Below, one piece after another: positions 28,166-36,995 of a stretch of 64,000 bases of DNA. The DNA is from Actinomycetes bacterium. GTDB taxonomy: Bacteria; Actinomycetota; Acidimicrobiia; Acidimicrobiales; UBA8190. A program made the position numbers and the translations under genes. The stretch is from contig JAJZLP010000212.1 in NCBI GenBank assembly GCA_021803325.1, positions 1 to 64,000 on the forward strand, given 5' to 3'. The notes under the pieces were generated by a model. That model was not told the DNA's origin and did no database searches. It was given only the letters and a program-made list of their open reading frames with translations. How positions within the stretch are numbered: the first letter of the stretch is position 1; each line of letters begins with the position of its first letter.

Positions 28166-29257
28166 TCACCGGCTGGCCACCTCGGGCACCCGGGCTGCGT
28201 GCAGCACCGCTCCGGCGGGAACGACCGACCCGTCGGCGATCACGCTGACGTCCTCGACCCGGGCCCCCTCGCCGACCGACGCGCCCGGACCTACCACCGA
28301 CCGGTCGACGACGGCTCCGGCGTGGACGTGGGCGCCGTCGAGCACCACTGACGCGGTGACCGTCGCGCCGCTGTCGACCGTGGCGTCGCATCCGATGTAG
28401 CTCGACCGCACCACGGCGCCGGCTGCCACCGTCGCCCCGGTTCCCAGCAGCGTCCCGGCACCAGCCGTGCCCTGCACAGCCACCGGGCCCACAGTCCACA
28501 ACCCTTCGGCGACCAGGTGCGCACCGGGTGCCGGCGGTCCGCCCCGGGCACCGCCGAGAAGATCGGCATGCGCCTGCAAGTACGCCTCGGGTGTGCCGGT
28601 ATCGAGCCAGTAGGCATCGCCGGCCAGTGCAAAGAGCGTGCCGGCGGCGACCAGGTCCGGGAACGTCGACCGCTCCACCGACACCCGTACGTCGGGGGCG
28701 ATGCGTGCCAGCACCGACGGCTCCATCACATACGCACCGGCGTTGATCTGGTTGGACGGCGCCTGGCCAGGCGGCGGCTTCTCCACGAAGGCCGTGACCC
28801 GGCCATCGCCGTCGGTCACCACCACGCCGAAACGCGACGGGTCGTCCACCCCCACCAGAGCGATCGTCGCCTCGGCCCCGCGACGGCTGCGATGGAAGGC
28901 GACGAGGGCTGCGACATCGAGGTCCGTCAGGACATCACCATTGACCGCGACGAACGTGTCGTCGATCCCGGCCGTCACCGCAGCGAAGCGAATGGCCCCG
29001 CCGGTGTCGAGGGGATCGGGCTCGACCACGCACTGCACCGGCACGCCGTCGATACGTCGACCGGCGTAGGCCGCCACGAAATCGTCAGGCCGGTAGCCGA
29101 GAGACAGGACGATCCCGTCGATACCGGCGGCGACGAGCGACGCCAGCACCCGGTCGAGCATAGGCACGCCGGCCACGGGGAGCAGCTGCTTGGGCCTGGC
29201 GGTGGTCAGCGGTCGCAGGCGAGTGCCTTCGCCGCCGACGAGCACGACCGCGTTCAC
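28166..29257 (-). CDS. manC: Mannose-1-phosphate guanylyltransferase-like nucleotidyltransferase
   Basis: A 363-residue sugar nucleotidyltransferase. The N-terminal signature is VVLVGGEGTRLRPLT with the ARPKQLLPVAG lysine segment, then VNGDVLTD with the metal aspartate, EKPPPGQ and NAGAYVMEP. A left-handed beta-helix of hexapeptide repeats fills about residues 250-355. The pattern follows mycobacterial GDP-mannose pyrophosphorylase (Rv3264c), which sits beside wbbL and rmlD as here. A glucose-1-P nucleotidyltransferase is possible. GTG 29257 overlaps the stop of the upstream gene (GTGA). Confidence 0.85.
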   Translation of the reverse strand: MNAVVLVGGEGTRLRPLTTARPKQLLPVAGVPMLDRVLASLVAAGIDGIVLSLGYRPDDFVAAYAGRRIDGVPVQCVVEPDPLDTGGAIRFAAVTAGIDDTFVAVNGDVLTDLDVAALVAFHRSRRGAEATIALVGVDDPSRFGVVVTDGDGRVTAFVEKPPPGQAPSNQINAGAYVMEPSVLARIAPDVRVSVERSTFPDLVAAGTLFALAGDAYWLDTGTPEAYLQAHADLLGGARGGPPAPGAHLVAEGLWTVGPVAVQGTAGAGTLLGTGATVAAGAVVRSSYIGCDATVDSGATVTASVVLDGAHVHAGAVVDRSVVGPGASVGEGARVEDVSVIADGSVVPAGAVLHAARVPEVASR

Positions 29258-30219
29258 CCCGAGGAACCGCTGGTACCCGAGCTGCGAGCGGGAGCATTCG
29301 CTGTTCCCGAGCTGGCCGCACCCGAGCCCGCCGCCGGAGTGGCCGCACCCGAGCCCGCCGCCGGAGTGGCCGCACCCGAGCCCGTCGGCGGCGTAACCGC
29401 ACCCGAGCCCGTCGGCGGCGTAACCGCACCCGAGCCCGTCGGCGGCGTAACCGCACCCGAGCCCGTCGGCGGCGTAACCGCACCCGAGCCCGCCGCCGGA
29501 GTAGCCGCTCCCGAGCTGCCGGACGCCGCGGCGGACACCGCCCGCAGCATGGCTGCCACCGCCGTCCCAGGCGGCCGGGGGACGGCGACACCCTTGGGCA
29601 GGAAGGCGATCGTGATCTCCTGCTGGTCGGCAAGCTTCAGCGACGGCGGGTCCCCAGCCGCGATGCTCGCCTTGGCGGTGGGCGTCGTCCACTCCACCGC
29701 CTGGACGATCCCCGGCTTGCCGGCATCCTTGGTGCCCTTCGGGCACTTCTGCCCGAGAGTGAAGGTCCGGCCCACGGTCGGGCCCGCCGACGTCTTGCCC
29801 GGGTAACGCACGGTCGTGCTCGTCAGGGCCATGCCGGGGTACTCGCTTGCGAACAGGCCCAGCGTGGCGTTGGCGCCGGCCTCGCTGGAGACACGAGGGG
29901 CGATGTGGATCACCCCGCTCCCGACCGATGTCAGGCCGGGGGTCTTCCCCTTGACCGTCGGCGTCGCCGGCAGCGCCGGCTCGACCGTGCCGCAGATGTC
30001 GAAAGACAGCGCCGCATACCAGCTGGCCCCGACGGCAGGCTGGCCCGCCGACGAGGGGTGCTGCTTCTCATATCGGCTGTACCAGACGAGCGCCACACCC
30101 AGGATGCAGATGAGCGCAAGGCTGCTATACCACTTGACGGGCCGCTGGCCGCGGTACGTCCGGCTGCCGCCGGTCGCCGCTGCTCGTGCCACCCATTTGC
30201 CTGTATCGGTCCTGGCCAT
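29254..30219 (-). CDS. Membrane-anchored extracytoplasmic protein with repetitive tail
   Basis: A 321-residue protein. A basic cytoplasmic N-terminus of about 30 residues leads to one membrane helix (WYSSLALICILGVALVWY, about 30-47), an outside domain (50-220) with DICG and the conserved-looking IHIAPRVSSEAG and FTLGQKCPKG segments, and a tail of about 90 residues of 9-residue repeats GSGAVTPPT and GSGAATPAA. Two cysteines could form a disulfide. I do not recognise the family. Coupling to manC and closeness to wbbL suggest a cell-wall role. The tail may cross the wall. The start is ATG 30219. Confidence 0.75.
   Translation of the reverse strand: MARTDTGKWVARAAATGGSRTYRGQRPVKWYSSLALICILGVALVWYSRYEKQHPSSAGQPAVGASWYAALSFDICGTVEPALPATPTVKGKTPGLTSVGSGVIHIAPRVSSEAGANATLGLFASEYPGMALTSTTVRYPGKTSAGPTVGRTFTLGQKCPKGTKDAGKPGIVQAVEWTTPTAKASIAAGDPPSLKLADQQEITIAFLPKGVAVPRPPGTAVAAMLRAVSAAASGSSGAATPAAGSGAVTPPTGSGAVTPPTGSGAVTPPTGSGAVTPPTGSGAATPAAGSGAATPAAGSGAASSGTANAPARSSGTSGSSG
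29316..29504. repeat. Seven-copy 27-bp repeat encoding nine-residue tail repeats
   Basis: Units start at 29316, 29343, 29370, 29397, 29424, 29451 and 29478. Two sequence types alternate in blocks (AATPAA and AVTPPT endings), with the identical AVTPPT type in the middle, as expected of array expansion by slippage or unequal exchange. Confidence 0.95.
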
Positions 30220-30229
30220 GATCGACCGG

Positions 30230-31213
30230 TCACCCTAGTCGCTGTGGGGGCACCCCGCTGACCGCCCTCCTGCTGGGAGCTGCTCCCACCACCAGGCGGA
30301 CGGTCTCGGCCACCATGCGAGCGGCGAGGACGGCCGCCCCACCCGGTACCAGCAGGCGCCGCCACCCAACCTGGGTGCGCCAGGTGAACCGGAGGGCTGA
30401 CCGGTGGTGGGCGGCCAGCATGGCGTACGGGTGCCGACGAGTCGACACGCCCTGCAGGTGGGTGACGGTCGCCGACGGGTCGTAGACCACGTCCCAGCCC
30501 GCCTGGCGCGCCCGCCAGCAGAGGTCCATGTCCTCCGCGTACATGAAGTACGCCTCGTCGAACCCGCCGAGCTCCTCCCACGCCTGCCGCCGAACGGCGA
30601 AGCAGGCTCCTGACACCCAGTCGACCGGAACGGCCCGGGCCGTGCCTAGGTCCGCCATCCGGTACCGGCTGCTGAAGCGGTTGTCGGGCCACACGCGCCC
30701 GACCAGTGCATGGACCAACGCGACGCCCGGCGACGGGAAGCGGCGGGCCGAGGGGTACCGGCTGCCGTCGGCTTCGAGCACCCTCGGTCCGACGACCGCC
30801 ACGGCCGGATCGGCGTCGATGGCCCGCACCAGGGCGTCCACAGCCCCCGGGTGCAGCTCGACGTCGGGGTTCATGACCAGCACGACGTCGACGCTCGGCG
30901 CAGCGGCCACACCCCGATTGGCGCCGGCGCCGTACCCCAGGTTGGCGCCGGTCCGCACCACCCGGACCGGCACGGCCCGAGCCACACCCGGCGGCTCCTC
31001 GGTGAGCACGGCGGTCGGAGCGCCGTTGTCCACCACCACCACCTGTGCCACGGCCTGGGCGACGAGCGAGGCGACGCACGCGGCCAGGACCGGGCCGCTG
31101 TCGTAGTCGACCACAACTGCCGCCACCCGAGCGCCGGGCCGTTCGCCGGCCAGGACATCTTGCCGCGTGCCGACCCGAGCGACGTCCGACCGGCGCGACC
31201 GTGCAGCTGTCAT
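30230..31213 (-). CDS. wbbL: WbbL-like rhamnosyltransferase (GT2)
   Basis: A 327-residue family-2 transferase. VVVDNGA, VRTGANLGYGAGANRG and VLVMNPDVELHPGAV hold the nucleotide and metal sites, and GGFDEAYFMYAEDMDLCWRAR is the usual acceptor-side motif of WbbL. Mycobacterial WbbL adds rhamnose from dTDP-rhamnose to the decaprenyl-PP-GlcNAc linker of arabinogalactan, and rfbB/rfbD lie in this operon. ATG 31213 overlaps the stop of the preceding gene (ATGA). The frame continuing to 32065 is only read-through of that gene in another register. Confidence 0.87.
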   Translation of the reverse strand: MTAARSRRSDVARVGTRQDVLAGERPGARVAAVVVDYDSGPVLAACVASLVAQAVAQVVVVDNGAPTAVLTEEPPGVARAVPVRVVRTGANLGYGAGANRGVAAAPSVDVVLVMNPDVELHPGAVDALVRAIDADPAVAVVGPRVLEADGSRYPSARRFPSPGVALVHALVGRVWPDNRFSSRYRMADLGTARAVPVDWVSGACFAVRRQAWEELGGFDEAYFMYAEDMDLCWRARQAGWDVVYDPSATVTHLQGVSTRRHPYAMLAAHHRSALRFTWRTQVGWRRLLVPGGAAVLAARMVAETVRLVVGAAPSRRAVSGVPPQRLG

Positions 31214-32010
31214 GCGGAACGGTCGAAACGGAACCGGACCAGGGCCCACAGGGCGCTGATGCCATCGCGCCAGGAGATCTTCTTCCCGTCGCTGGGCTCG
31301 CGCCCGGCGTAGGAGATGGGCACCTCGTAGATCCGCTCCCCGCTGCGCAGGATCTTGGCGGTGATCTCCGGCTCGAACTCGAACCGGTCCGAGCGGATCC
31401 GGATGCCTTGGAGCACCTGCCGGTCGAAGACCTTGTAGCACGTCTCCATGTCCGACAGCGTCGACCGGTAGAGCACGTTCGTCACCAGCGTGAGCAGGCG
31501 GTTGCCGACCCAGTGTGACGGCAGCATGTTCTTGCGCTCGCCGGTGAACCGGCTGCCGTAGACGACACGGGCCTTGCCTTTCAGCACTGGCTCCAGCAGC
31601 CGCGGCCAGTCGTCGGGGTCGTACTCGAGGTCGGCGTCCTGCACCAAGACCAGGTCCCCGCGCGCCACGGCCAGGGCGCTGCGGATCGCCGCTCCCTTGC
31701 CCTGGTTGACGGGGTGGACGATCACCCGGACCGTGGAGTCCGCCAGCGCGGCCAGGATCTTGTCGGTGCCGTCGTTGGACCCGTCGTCGACGACGACGAC
31801 ATCCACGTCGAGCGGCACGTCCACCGCCCGCACCCGCCGGATGATCTCGGCGATGGTCGCCCGCTCGTTGTACACGGGCACGATGACCGACAGGCTGCAG
31901 TACCGCGGCGCCGGCTTCCGCTGCACCTCCCCGCCGCCTTCGGCACTGGTGCCATCCACGATCCCGATCTCCTTCGCGGTCACGCCGGCTCCTGACGCCG
32001 GCTCCATCAT
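31210..32010 (-). CDS. DPM1-like family-2 glycosyltransferase
   Basis: A 266-residue GT2 enzyme of the polyprenyl-phosphate-sugar synthase type: VIVPVYNERATIAEII at 44-60, VVVDDGSNDGT, QDADLEYDPDDWP with the metal-binding aspartates, GSRFTGE and a late KKISWRDG. No membrane helices are seen, so it would act at the inner face and make a polyprenyl-phosphate mannose or glucose for membrane transferases such as the GT-C-like proteins at 8238 and 15273. ATG 32010 overlaps the upstream stop (ATGA). About 35 N-terminal residues are a loose extension. Confidence 0.88.
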   Translation of the reverse strand: MMEPASGAGVTAKEIGIVDGTSAEGGGEVQRKPAPRYCSLSVIVPVYNERATIAEIIRRVRAVDVPLDVDVVVVDDGSNDGTDKILAALADSTVRVIVHPVNQGKGAAIRSALAVARGDLVLVQDADLEYDPDDWPRLLEPVLKGKARVVYGSRFTGERKNMLPSHWVGNRLLTLVTNVLYRSTLSDMETCYKVFDRQVLQGIRIRSDRFEFEPEITAKILRSGERIYEVPISYAGREPSDGKKISWRDGISALWALVRFRFDRSA

Positions 32011-33206
32011 GACGCACCCCCACCGGCGGGCTCGGCGTGGCCGTCCCGGTGCACCGGCACCCCAAGCTCCGCGGCCACCCACTCGGCGCACCGCCGCAAG
32101 CCGTCGTCCAAGCCGACCACCGGCGCCCAGCCGAGCCGCTCCCCGGCCCGGGCGATGTCCGGGCACCGCCGCGTCGGGTCGTCCTGAGGCAACGGCAGGT
32201 AGTCGACCGACGACGACGAGCCGGTCAGGGCGAGGACGCGGCGAGCGAGGTCGGCGACGGTGATCTCCGCCGGGTTGCCGATGTTGACCGGGCCCAGCTC
32301 GTCGCTGTCGAGCAGCGCGAGCAGTCCGGCCACCGTGTCGTCGACGAAGCAGAGGCTGCGGGTCTGGCTTCCGTCGCCGTAGACGGTCAGCGCAGCGCCG
32401 GTCAGGGCCTGGGCCAGGAAGTTCGACACCACCCGGCCGTCCCCCGGACGCAGGCGAGGTCCGTAGGTGTTGAAGATCCGGGCGATGCCGACGTGCGTCC
32501 CCAGGGTGCGGGCATAGGCCATGGTGAGCGCCTCGGCGAAGCGCTTCGCCTCGTCGTAGACGCTGCGCGGGCCCACCGGGTTGACACTGCCCCAGTACTC
32601 CTCGTGCTGCGGGTGCACCGCCGGCTCGCCGTAGACCTCGCTGGTCGACGCCAGGAGGAACCGGGCGCCGTGGCGGGCGGCGAGCTCCAGCGCACGGCGG
32701 GTGCCCTCGCTCCCGACGGCCAGTGTCTGCAGCGGCCGCCGGAGGTAGTCGGGCGGCGACGCCGGGCTGGCGAGGTGCGCCACGGCGCCGACCGGCCCAT
32801 CGACCGGGAGCTCTTCGGACACGTCGGCCACGATCAGCTCGAACGTCCCACGCACGGCCGCGCCTGGGGCACTGCCACCGTCGCTCCCATCCGCGCTGCT
32901 GCCACTGCTGCCGCCGCCGGCAGGGCCGCGGTTCACACCGGCGAGCTCGGGCCCAACCTGCTCGGGCGCCGCGCCAGCAATCCCAGCCAGACCACCGGCG
33001 GGTCTGGACGCGGCACCACCCGTGCCGGAGCTGCCCGCCCGAGGCGAATCGTCGGCCATCAGGTGGACGACGTTGTCCCGGCTGCCCGAGGACAGGTCGT
33101 CGACGCACACGACGTCGTCGCCACGTTCGACGAGCGCCTCGCACAGGTGCGAGCCGACGAAGCCGGCCCCGCCGGTGACCACCACGCGGCGTCGCCCACC
33201 GGTCAT
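32007..33206 (-). CDS. uxs: UDP-glucuronate decarboxylase (UDP-xylose synthase) with 70-residue insert
   Basis: A 399-residue extended SDR that would convert UDP-glucuronate from Ugd (next gene upstream) into UDP-xylose. Motifs: TGGAGFVGSHL, the diagnostic HLASPASPPDYLRRP, STSEVYG, YDEAKR (catalytic Tyr/Lys), ARIFNTYGPR and TRSLCFVDD. Residues about 52-121 are a Gly/Ser/Ala-rich insert between early Rossmann strands; known enzymes are about 310-340 residues. ATG 33206 overlaps the ugd stop (ATGA). Confidence 0.9.
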   Translation of the reverse strand: MTGGRRRVVVTGGAGFVGSHLCEALVERGDDVVCVDDLSSGSRDNVVHLMADDSPRAGSSGTGGAASRPAGGLAGIAGAAPEQVGPELAGVNRGPAGGGSSGSSADGSDGGSAPGAAVRGTFELIVADVSEELPVDGPVGAVAHLASPASPPDYLRRPLQTLAVGSEGTRRALELAARHGARFLLASTSEVYGEPAVHPQHEEYWGSVNPVGPRSVYDEAKRFAEALTMAYARTLGTHVGIARIFNTYGPRLRPGDGRVVSNFLAQALTGAALTVYGDGSQTRSLCFVDDTVAGLLALLDSDELGPVNIGNPAEITVADLARRVLALTGSSSSVDYLPLPQDDPTRRCPDIARAGERLGWAPVVGLDDGLRRCAEWVAAELGVPVHRDGHAEPAGGGAS

Positions 33207-34582
33207 GGCCGGCCGATGCCGATGTAGGTGAACCCGAGGCGCCGGAGCTGCGCCGGGTCGAGGAGGTTGCGGCCGTCGACCACCGCCGGGGCGGCCATGG
33301 CGTCGCGCACCTTGGTGAAGTCCAGCCAGCGAAGCTCGTCCCACTCGGTCAGGATCACCAGTGCAGCAGCGTCCTCGCACGCGGCATACGGGTCGGCGAC
33401 GATCTCCGCCCGCCCCTCGAGCTCGGGCACCGCGCTGCCGGAGCCGCCCGCTCCACCGCCGTCGTCACCACCAGGCACGCCTGCGCTGCCCGCCACACCT
33501 GCGCCGGGGCCGGCGGGGACCGTCGTGGGGTCGTAGGCGCGGACCAGCGCACCCTCGTCGGCCAGGCGACGGACCACCCAGACCGCCGGCGAGTCGCGGC
33601 GGTCGTCGGTGCCTGCCTTGAAGGCGAGGCCCCACGCCGCCACCCGCCGACCGGCGAGGTCACCGCCCGCCGCCGCCCGTACCTTGTCGACCACCGAAGC
33701 CAGCTGCGCCTCGTTCGTGTCGATGACGGCCCGCAGCAGCGGAAAGTCGTACCCGGCCTGCTCGGCCATGTACAGCAGGGCGCTGGTGTCCTTGGGAAAG
33801 CAGGACCCGCCCCAGCCCGGCCCGGGGCGCAGGAACTCGAAACCGATGCGGTGGTCGTAGCCCAAGCCGAGCAGCACGTCGCGCACGTCGGCACCGAGGC
33901 GCTCCGCCAGGGTCGCAACGGCGTTGACGAAGCTCAGCCGGGTGGCCAGGAACGCGTTGGACGCGTACTTGATCATCTCGGCTGTGGCTGCGTCCGTCAC
34001 GATGAGCGGCGCCCCGGTCCGGGCGAACAGCGCGCCGACCCGTGCCGCGGCAGCCTGGTCCTGCGCGCCGACCACCACCCGGTCGGGATGCAGGCAGTCG
34101 TGGACGGAGCGTCCCTCGCGGAGGAACTCGGGGTTGGAGACGACGGCGACGTCGGCCCGGCCCAGGAGCTGTTCGACCACCTGGGTCGAGCCCACCGGCA
34201 CGGTGGACTTGTTCACCACGACGGCGTCCCGATCGAGGTGCGGGCCGATCTCGGCCGCCACCTGCTGCAGGATGGTCACGTCGGCAGATCCGTCGGACCG
34301 GGCTGGTGTCGGCACGCACAGGAACACGTAGCCGGCGCCCGGCACCGCCTGGACCGCCTCGGGCACAAAGCGCAGCCGGCCGCTGGCCAGGCCGTCACGA
34401 AGCAGCTCGGGCAAGCCGTCCTCGACGATGGTGGGCTCCCCCGACGACAGCCGTGCCAGCTTCGCCGGGTCCCGCTCGGCACAGACCACGTGGTGCCCGA
34501 GATGGGCCAGGCACACGGCGGTCGCCAGCCCGACATACCCAGCGCCGACGACCGCAAGTCGTTCAGGATTGCCAGCGGGCAT
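33203..34582 (-). CDS. ugd: UDP-glucose 6-dehydrogenase
   Basis: A 459-residue enzyme that oxidises UDP-glucose to UDP-glucuronate in two NAD steps. It shows GAGYVGLATAV at 13-23, CVPTP, KSTVPVGST, SNPEFLREG, KYASNAFLA, and the catalytic cysteine in PGWGGSCFPKDT, with AFKAGTDD(R)DSP later. A Gly/Ala-rich insert of about 32 residues (near 354-386) follows AYDPTT in the C-terminal domain. One nucleotide separates it from the rfbD stop. The uxs gene downstream uses its product. Confidence 0.94.
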   Translation of the reverse strand: MPAGNPERLAVVGAGYVGLATAVCLAHLGHHVVCAERDPAKLARLSSGEPTIVEDGLPELLRDGLASGRLRFVPEAVQAVPGAGYVFLCVPTPARSDGSADVTILQQVAAEIGPHLDRDAVVVNKSTVPVGSTQVVEQLLGRADVAVVSNPEFLREGRSVHDCLHPDRVVVGAQDQAAAARVGALFARTGAPLIVTDAATAEMIKYASNAFLATRLSFVNAVATLAERLGADVRDVLLGLGYDHRIGFEFLRPGPGWGGSCFPKDTSALLYMAEQAGYDFPLLRAVIDTNEAQLASVVDKVRAAAGGDLAGRRVAAWGLAFKAGTDDRRDSPAVWVVRRLADEGALVRAYDPTTVPAGPGAGVAGSAGVPGGDDGGGAGGSGSAVPELEGRAEIVADPYAACEDAAALVILTEWDELRWLDFTKVRDAMAAPAVVDGRNLLDPAQLRRLGFTYIGIGRP

Positions 34583-34583
34583 G

Positions 34584-35648
34584 TCAGATCCCCTCCTTCA
34601 CCGCAGACGCCGTCGGTTCGTCGCCGCGACCCGGGACCCGGTTCGCACCCGGGCCAGCAGCGCCGCGACCGGTGCCAGCCGAGACACCGGCCACACCAGG
34701 ACCGGCCACACCAGGACCGGCCACACCGAGCGCTGCCACCAGGCGTCCGAGCGCGTCGTTCCAGTCCGCCAGCGCCGGCAGGCCCGACAGTCGCCAGGCG
34801 GCGTTGTCGAGGACCGAGCTCGCTGGGCGCGGCGCCGGCCGGGGCGGATCGAGGTCCGCCGTGGCGATGGGCTCCACCCGCGCCGCGTCGTGGCCGGCGG
34901 CAGCCAGGACCGCCTGCGCGAACCCGAACCAGGTGGTGGCACCGCTGTTGGTGAGATGGAACACCCCCGGCCGGCGCTCGGCGACGAGCCGGGCGATGGC
35001 CGGGGCGAGGTCCGCGGTGAACGTCGGCGAGCCGTGCTGGTCGCCGACGAAGCGCAGCGGCCCGGGCGAGCCGGCCAGGCGCAGCACGGTCTTGACCATG
35101 TTCGCCCCGTGGAAGCCGCACACCCACGACGTGCGCACCACGGTGCCCCGGTCACCGACTTCGAGCTCACCTGCGTGCTTGGAACGTCCGTACACCGACA
35201 TCGGTCGCGGTGGATCCCACTCGAGGTAGGGGCGGGGGCTCGTCCCGTCGAACACGTAGTCGGTCGAGATGTAGACGACGTGTGCTCCCATGCGCCCGGC
35301 TGCCTCCACCACGTGGCGGGTGGCCAGGGCGTTGGCTGCGAACGCCCGGTCGGGATCGCCTTCGCAGTCGTCGACCGCCGTCCATGCCGCGGCGTGGACG
35401 ACCGCGTCGGGACGGACCGTCTCGATGTAGGCCCGCACCGCGGCTCGGTCGGTCAGATCGAGCTCGGGCAAGTCGGTGCCGAGCACCTCCAGGCCGCGCC
35501 CGGGGCTCGCGCCGCGGGGCCACGCCACGCCAGCGAGAACGGCACCGCCCGACGCCCCGCCGCAACCACCCATCGGCTCGCGCCCCGACAGCACGTCGAC
35601 CAGGTCACGGCCCAGCTGACCAGCCGCTCCGGTGACAACGACGCGCAC
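34584..35648 (-). CDS. rfbD: dTDP-4-dehydrorhamnose reductase
   Basis: A 354-residue RmlD enzyme, last step of dTDP-L-rhamnose synthesis. TGAAGQLGRDLV at 6-17, AAWTAVDDCEGD, STDYVFDG, YGRSKHAGE (catalytic Tyr/Lys) and RTSWVCGFHGANMV are all present. Two oddities stand out: a Gly/Ala-rich insert at about 23-50 and a tail of about 50 residues with GVAGP repeats, encoded by two 15-bp units plus a partial third at 34689-34733. The GTG start at 35648 is 7 nt after rfbB. RmlA and RmlC are not obvious in the window. Confidence 0.92.
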   Translation of the reverse strand: MRVVVTGAAGQLGRDLVDVLSGREPMGGCGGASGGAVLAGVAWPRGASPGRGLEVLGTDLPELDLTDRAAVRAYIETVRPDAVVHAAAWTAVDDCEGDPDRAFAANALATRHVVEAAGRMGAHVVYISTDYVFDGTSPRPYLEWDPPRPMSVYGRSKHAGELEVGDRGTVVRTSWVCGFHGANMVKTVLRLAGSPGPLRFVGDQHGSPTFTADLAPAIARLVAERRPGVFHLTNSGATTWFGFAQAVLAAAGHDAARVEPIATADLDPPRPAPRPASSVLDNAAWRLSGLPALADWNDALGRLVAALGVAGPGVAGPGVAGVSAGTGRGAAGPGANRVPGRGDEPTASAVKEGI

Positions 35649-35655
35649 GGGTCGC

Positions 35656-36672
35656 TCAGCCGGCGGCCGGCGCAGCGGACCAGGCTGTTTCGACCACCGG
35701 GGCTCGATCCCGAAGGGGCTCCCACCAGTCCCGGTTGTCCGCGTACCAGGCCACGGTGCCGGCCAGCCCCTCGGCGAACCCGATCGTCGGCTCCCAGCCC
35801 AGCTCGCGGCGGATCTTGGAGCAGTCGAGCAGGTAGCGCCGGTCGTGGCCCGGGCGGTCGGGGACGATCGTCTTCAGCGAGGACGGCTTGCCCAGCGCTT
35901 CGAGGACGGCGTCGGCGATCTCCTGGATGCTCGCCTCCACCCCGCTGCCCACGTGGTAGGTCTCGCCGATCCTGCCCCGCTCGAGCACCGCCTCGATGGC
36001 CCGGCAGTGGTCGAGGACGTGCAGCCACTCGCGCCGGTTCTCGGTGGAGGCGTACAGCGGCAGCGGCCGGTCGTCGAGCGCGTTGGCCGTGAAGAGCGGG
36101 ATCACCTTCTCCGGGAACTGGTACGGCCCGTAGTTGTTGGAGCAGTTGGTGATGGTGGCCGGCAGGCCGAAGGTCTCGATGTAGGCCCGCACGGCATGGT
36201 CGGCGCCTGCCTTCGACGCGTTGTACGGGGTGCGGGGCCGGTAGGGGTGCTCCTCGGTGAACGCCTCGTCCGTGTCCAGGGGCAGGTCCCCGTAGACCTC
36301 ACAGGTGGAGATGTGGTGGAAGCGAGGCAGCTCCAACACCCGGGCCACGTCCAGCATCGTCTGGGTGCCGAGCACGTTGGTCCGGAAGAAGCGAGCCGGG
36401 TCGAGGATGGCGAGGCTGTTGTGCGACTCGGCTGCGAAGTTCACGATCGTGTCGATGTCGTGCGCCTCGACGGCCCGGCGGGCAGCCTCGGGGTCGCACA
36501 CATCTCCTTCCACCAGGATCGCCCGGTCGGCCAGGTCGGCCAGGTTCGCCGGGTTCCCCGCGTAGGTGAGCGCGTCGTATGCGACCACGGTGTCGTCGGG
36601 GTGGCGATCCACCCAGTAGCGCACGAAATTCGAACCGATGAACCCGGCTCCGCCCGTCACCAGCAGCTTCAT
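35656..36672 (-). CDS. rfbB: dTDP-glucose 4,6-dehydratase
   Basis: A 338-residue RmlB enzyme making dTDP-4-keto-6-deoxyglucose. TGGAGFIGSNFVRY at 6-19, NFAAESHN, the STCEVYGDLP catalytic segment, YNASKAG (Tyr/Lys), NCSNNYGPYQFPEK and RRYLLD are classic. ATG 36672 is supported by TACGAT 8 nt upstream; the long frame to 37179 lacks any conserved sequence. It is the first gene of the minus-strand run that goes on to ugd, uxs, DPM1-like, wbbL and manC. Confidence 0.96.
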   Translation of the reverse strand: MKLLVTGGAGFIGSNFVRYWVDRHPDDTVVAYDALTYAGNPANLADLADRAILVEGDVCDPEAARRAVEAHDIDTIVNFAAESHNSLAILDPARFFRTNVLGTQTMLDVARVLELPRFHHISTCEVYGDLPLDTDEAFTEEHPYRPRTPYNASKAGADHAVRAYIETFGLPATITNCSNNYGPYQFPEKVIPLFTANALDDRPLPLYASTENRREWLHVLDHCRAIEAVLERGRIGETYHVGSGVEASIQEIADAVLEALGKPSSLKTIVPDRPGHDRRYLLDCSKIRRELGWEPTIGFAEGLAGTVAWYADNRDWWEPLRDRAPVVETAWSAAPAAG

Positions 36673-36995
36673 GGGCGGCCATCGTAGACGGACCCCGGCG
36701 CCGGGTTGGTGGGAGGGGGCACTTCCCGCCGTCTGCGGGTGCCGGGACGCGGCCCCGGGCACGCCGACCGCGACGCCGAGCACCGCCGGGTGCAGCAGTC
36801 CCAGCCCACCCCGACGCAGCACGATCCGGCCCCGGCTGCACCACTCCACCCACCGCTCGTCGTGCCGTGGCCCCGCCCGCTCGGCCTCCCTCCGCCGAGA
36901 TCCGCTCGGCTCGCCCCTGCCCGCACGCCGTGCTCCGGTACCGCCAGCGCCGCCCCTGCACCTCGTGCACCGCTCGGGGTTCGCGGTGCCGGTGC
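36673..36995. other. 323-bp gap between birA and rfbB
   Basis: I find no gene with conserved sequence. Apart from the TACGAT box of rfbB, the stretch is G+C-rich and open in several frames on both strands, without ribosome sites or recognisable motifs. Confidence 0.5.
36681..36686 (-). promoter_or_regulatory. Leaderless-type -10 box of rfbB
   Basis: TACGAT, then 8 nt, then the ATG. No Shine-Dalgarno lies between them. Confidence 0.55.
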
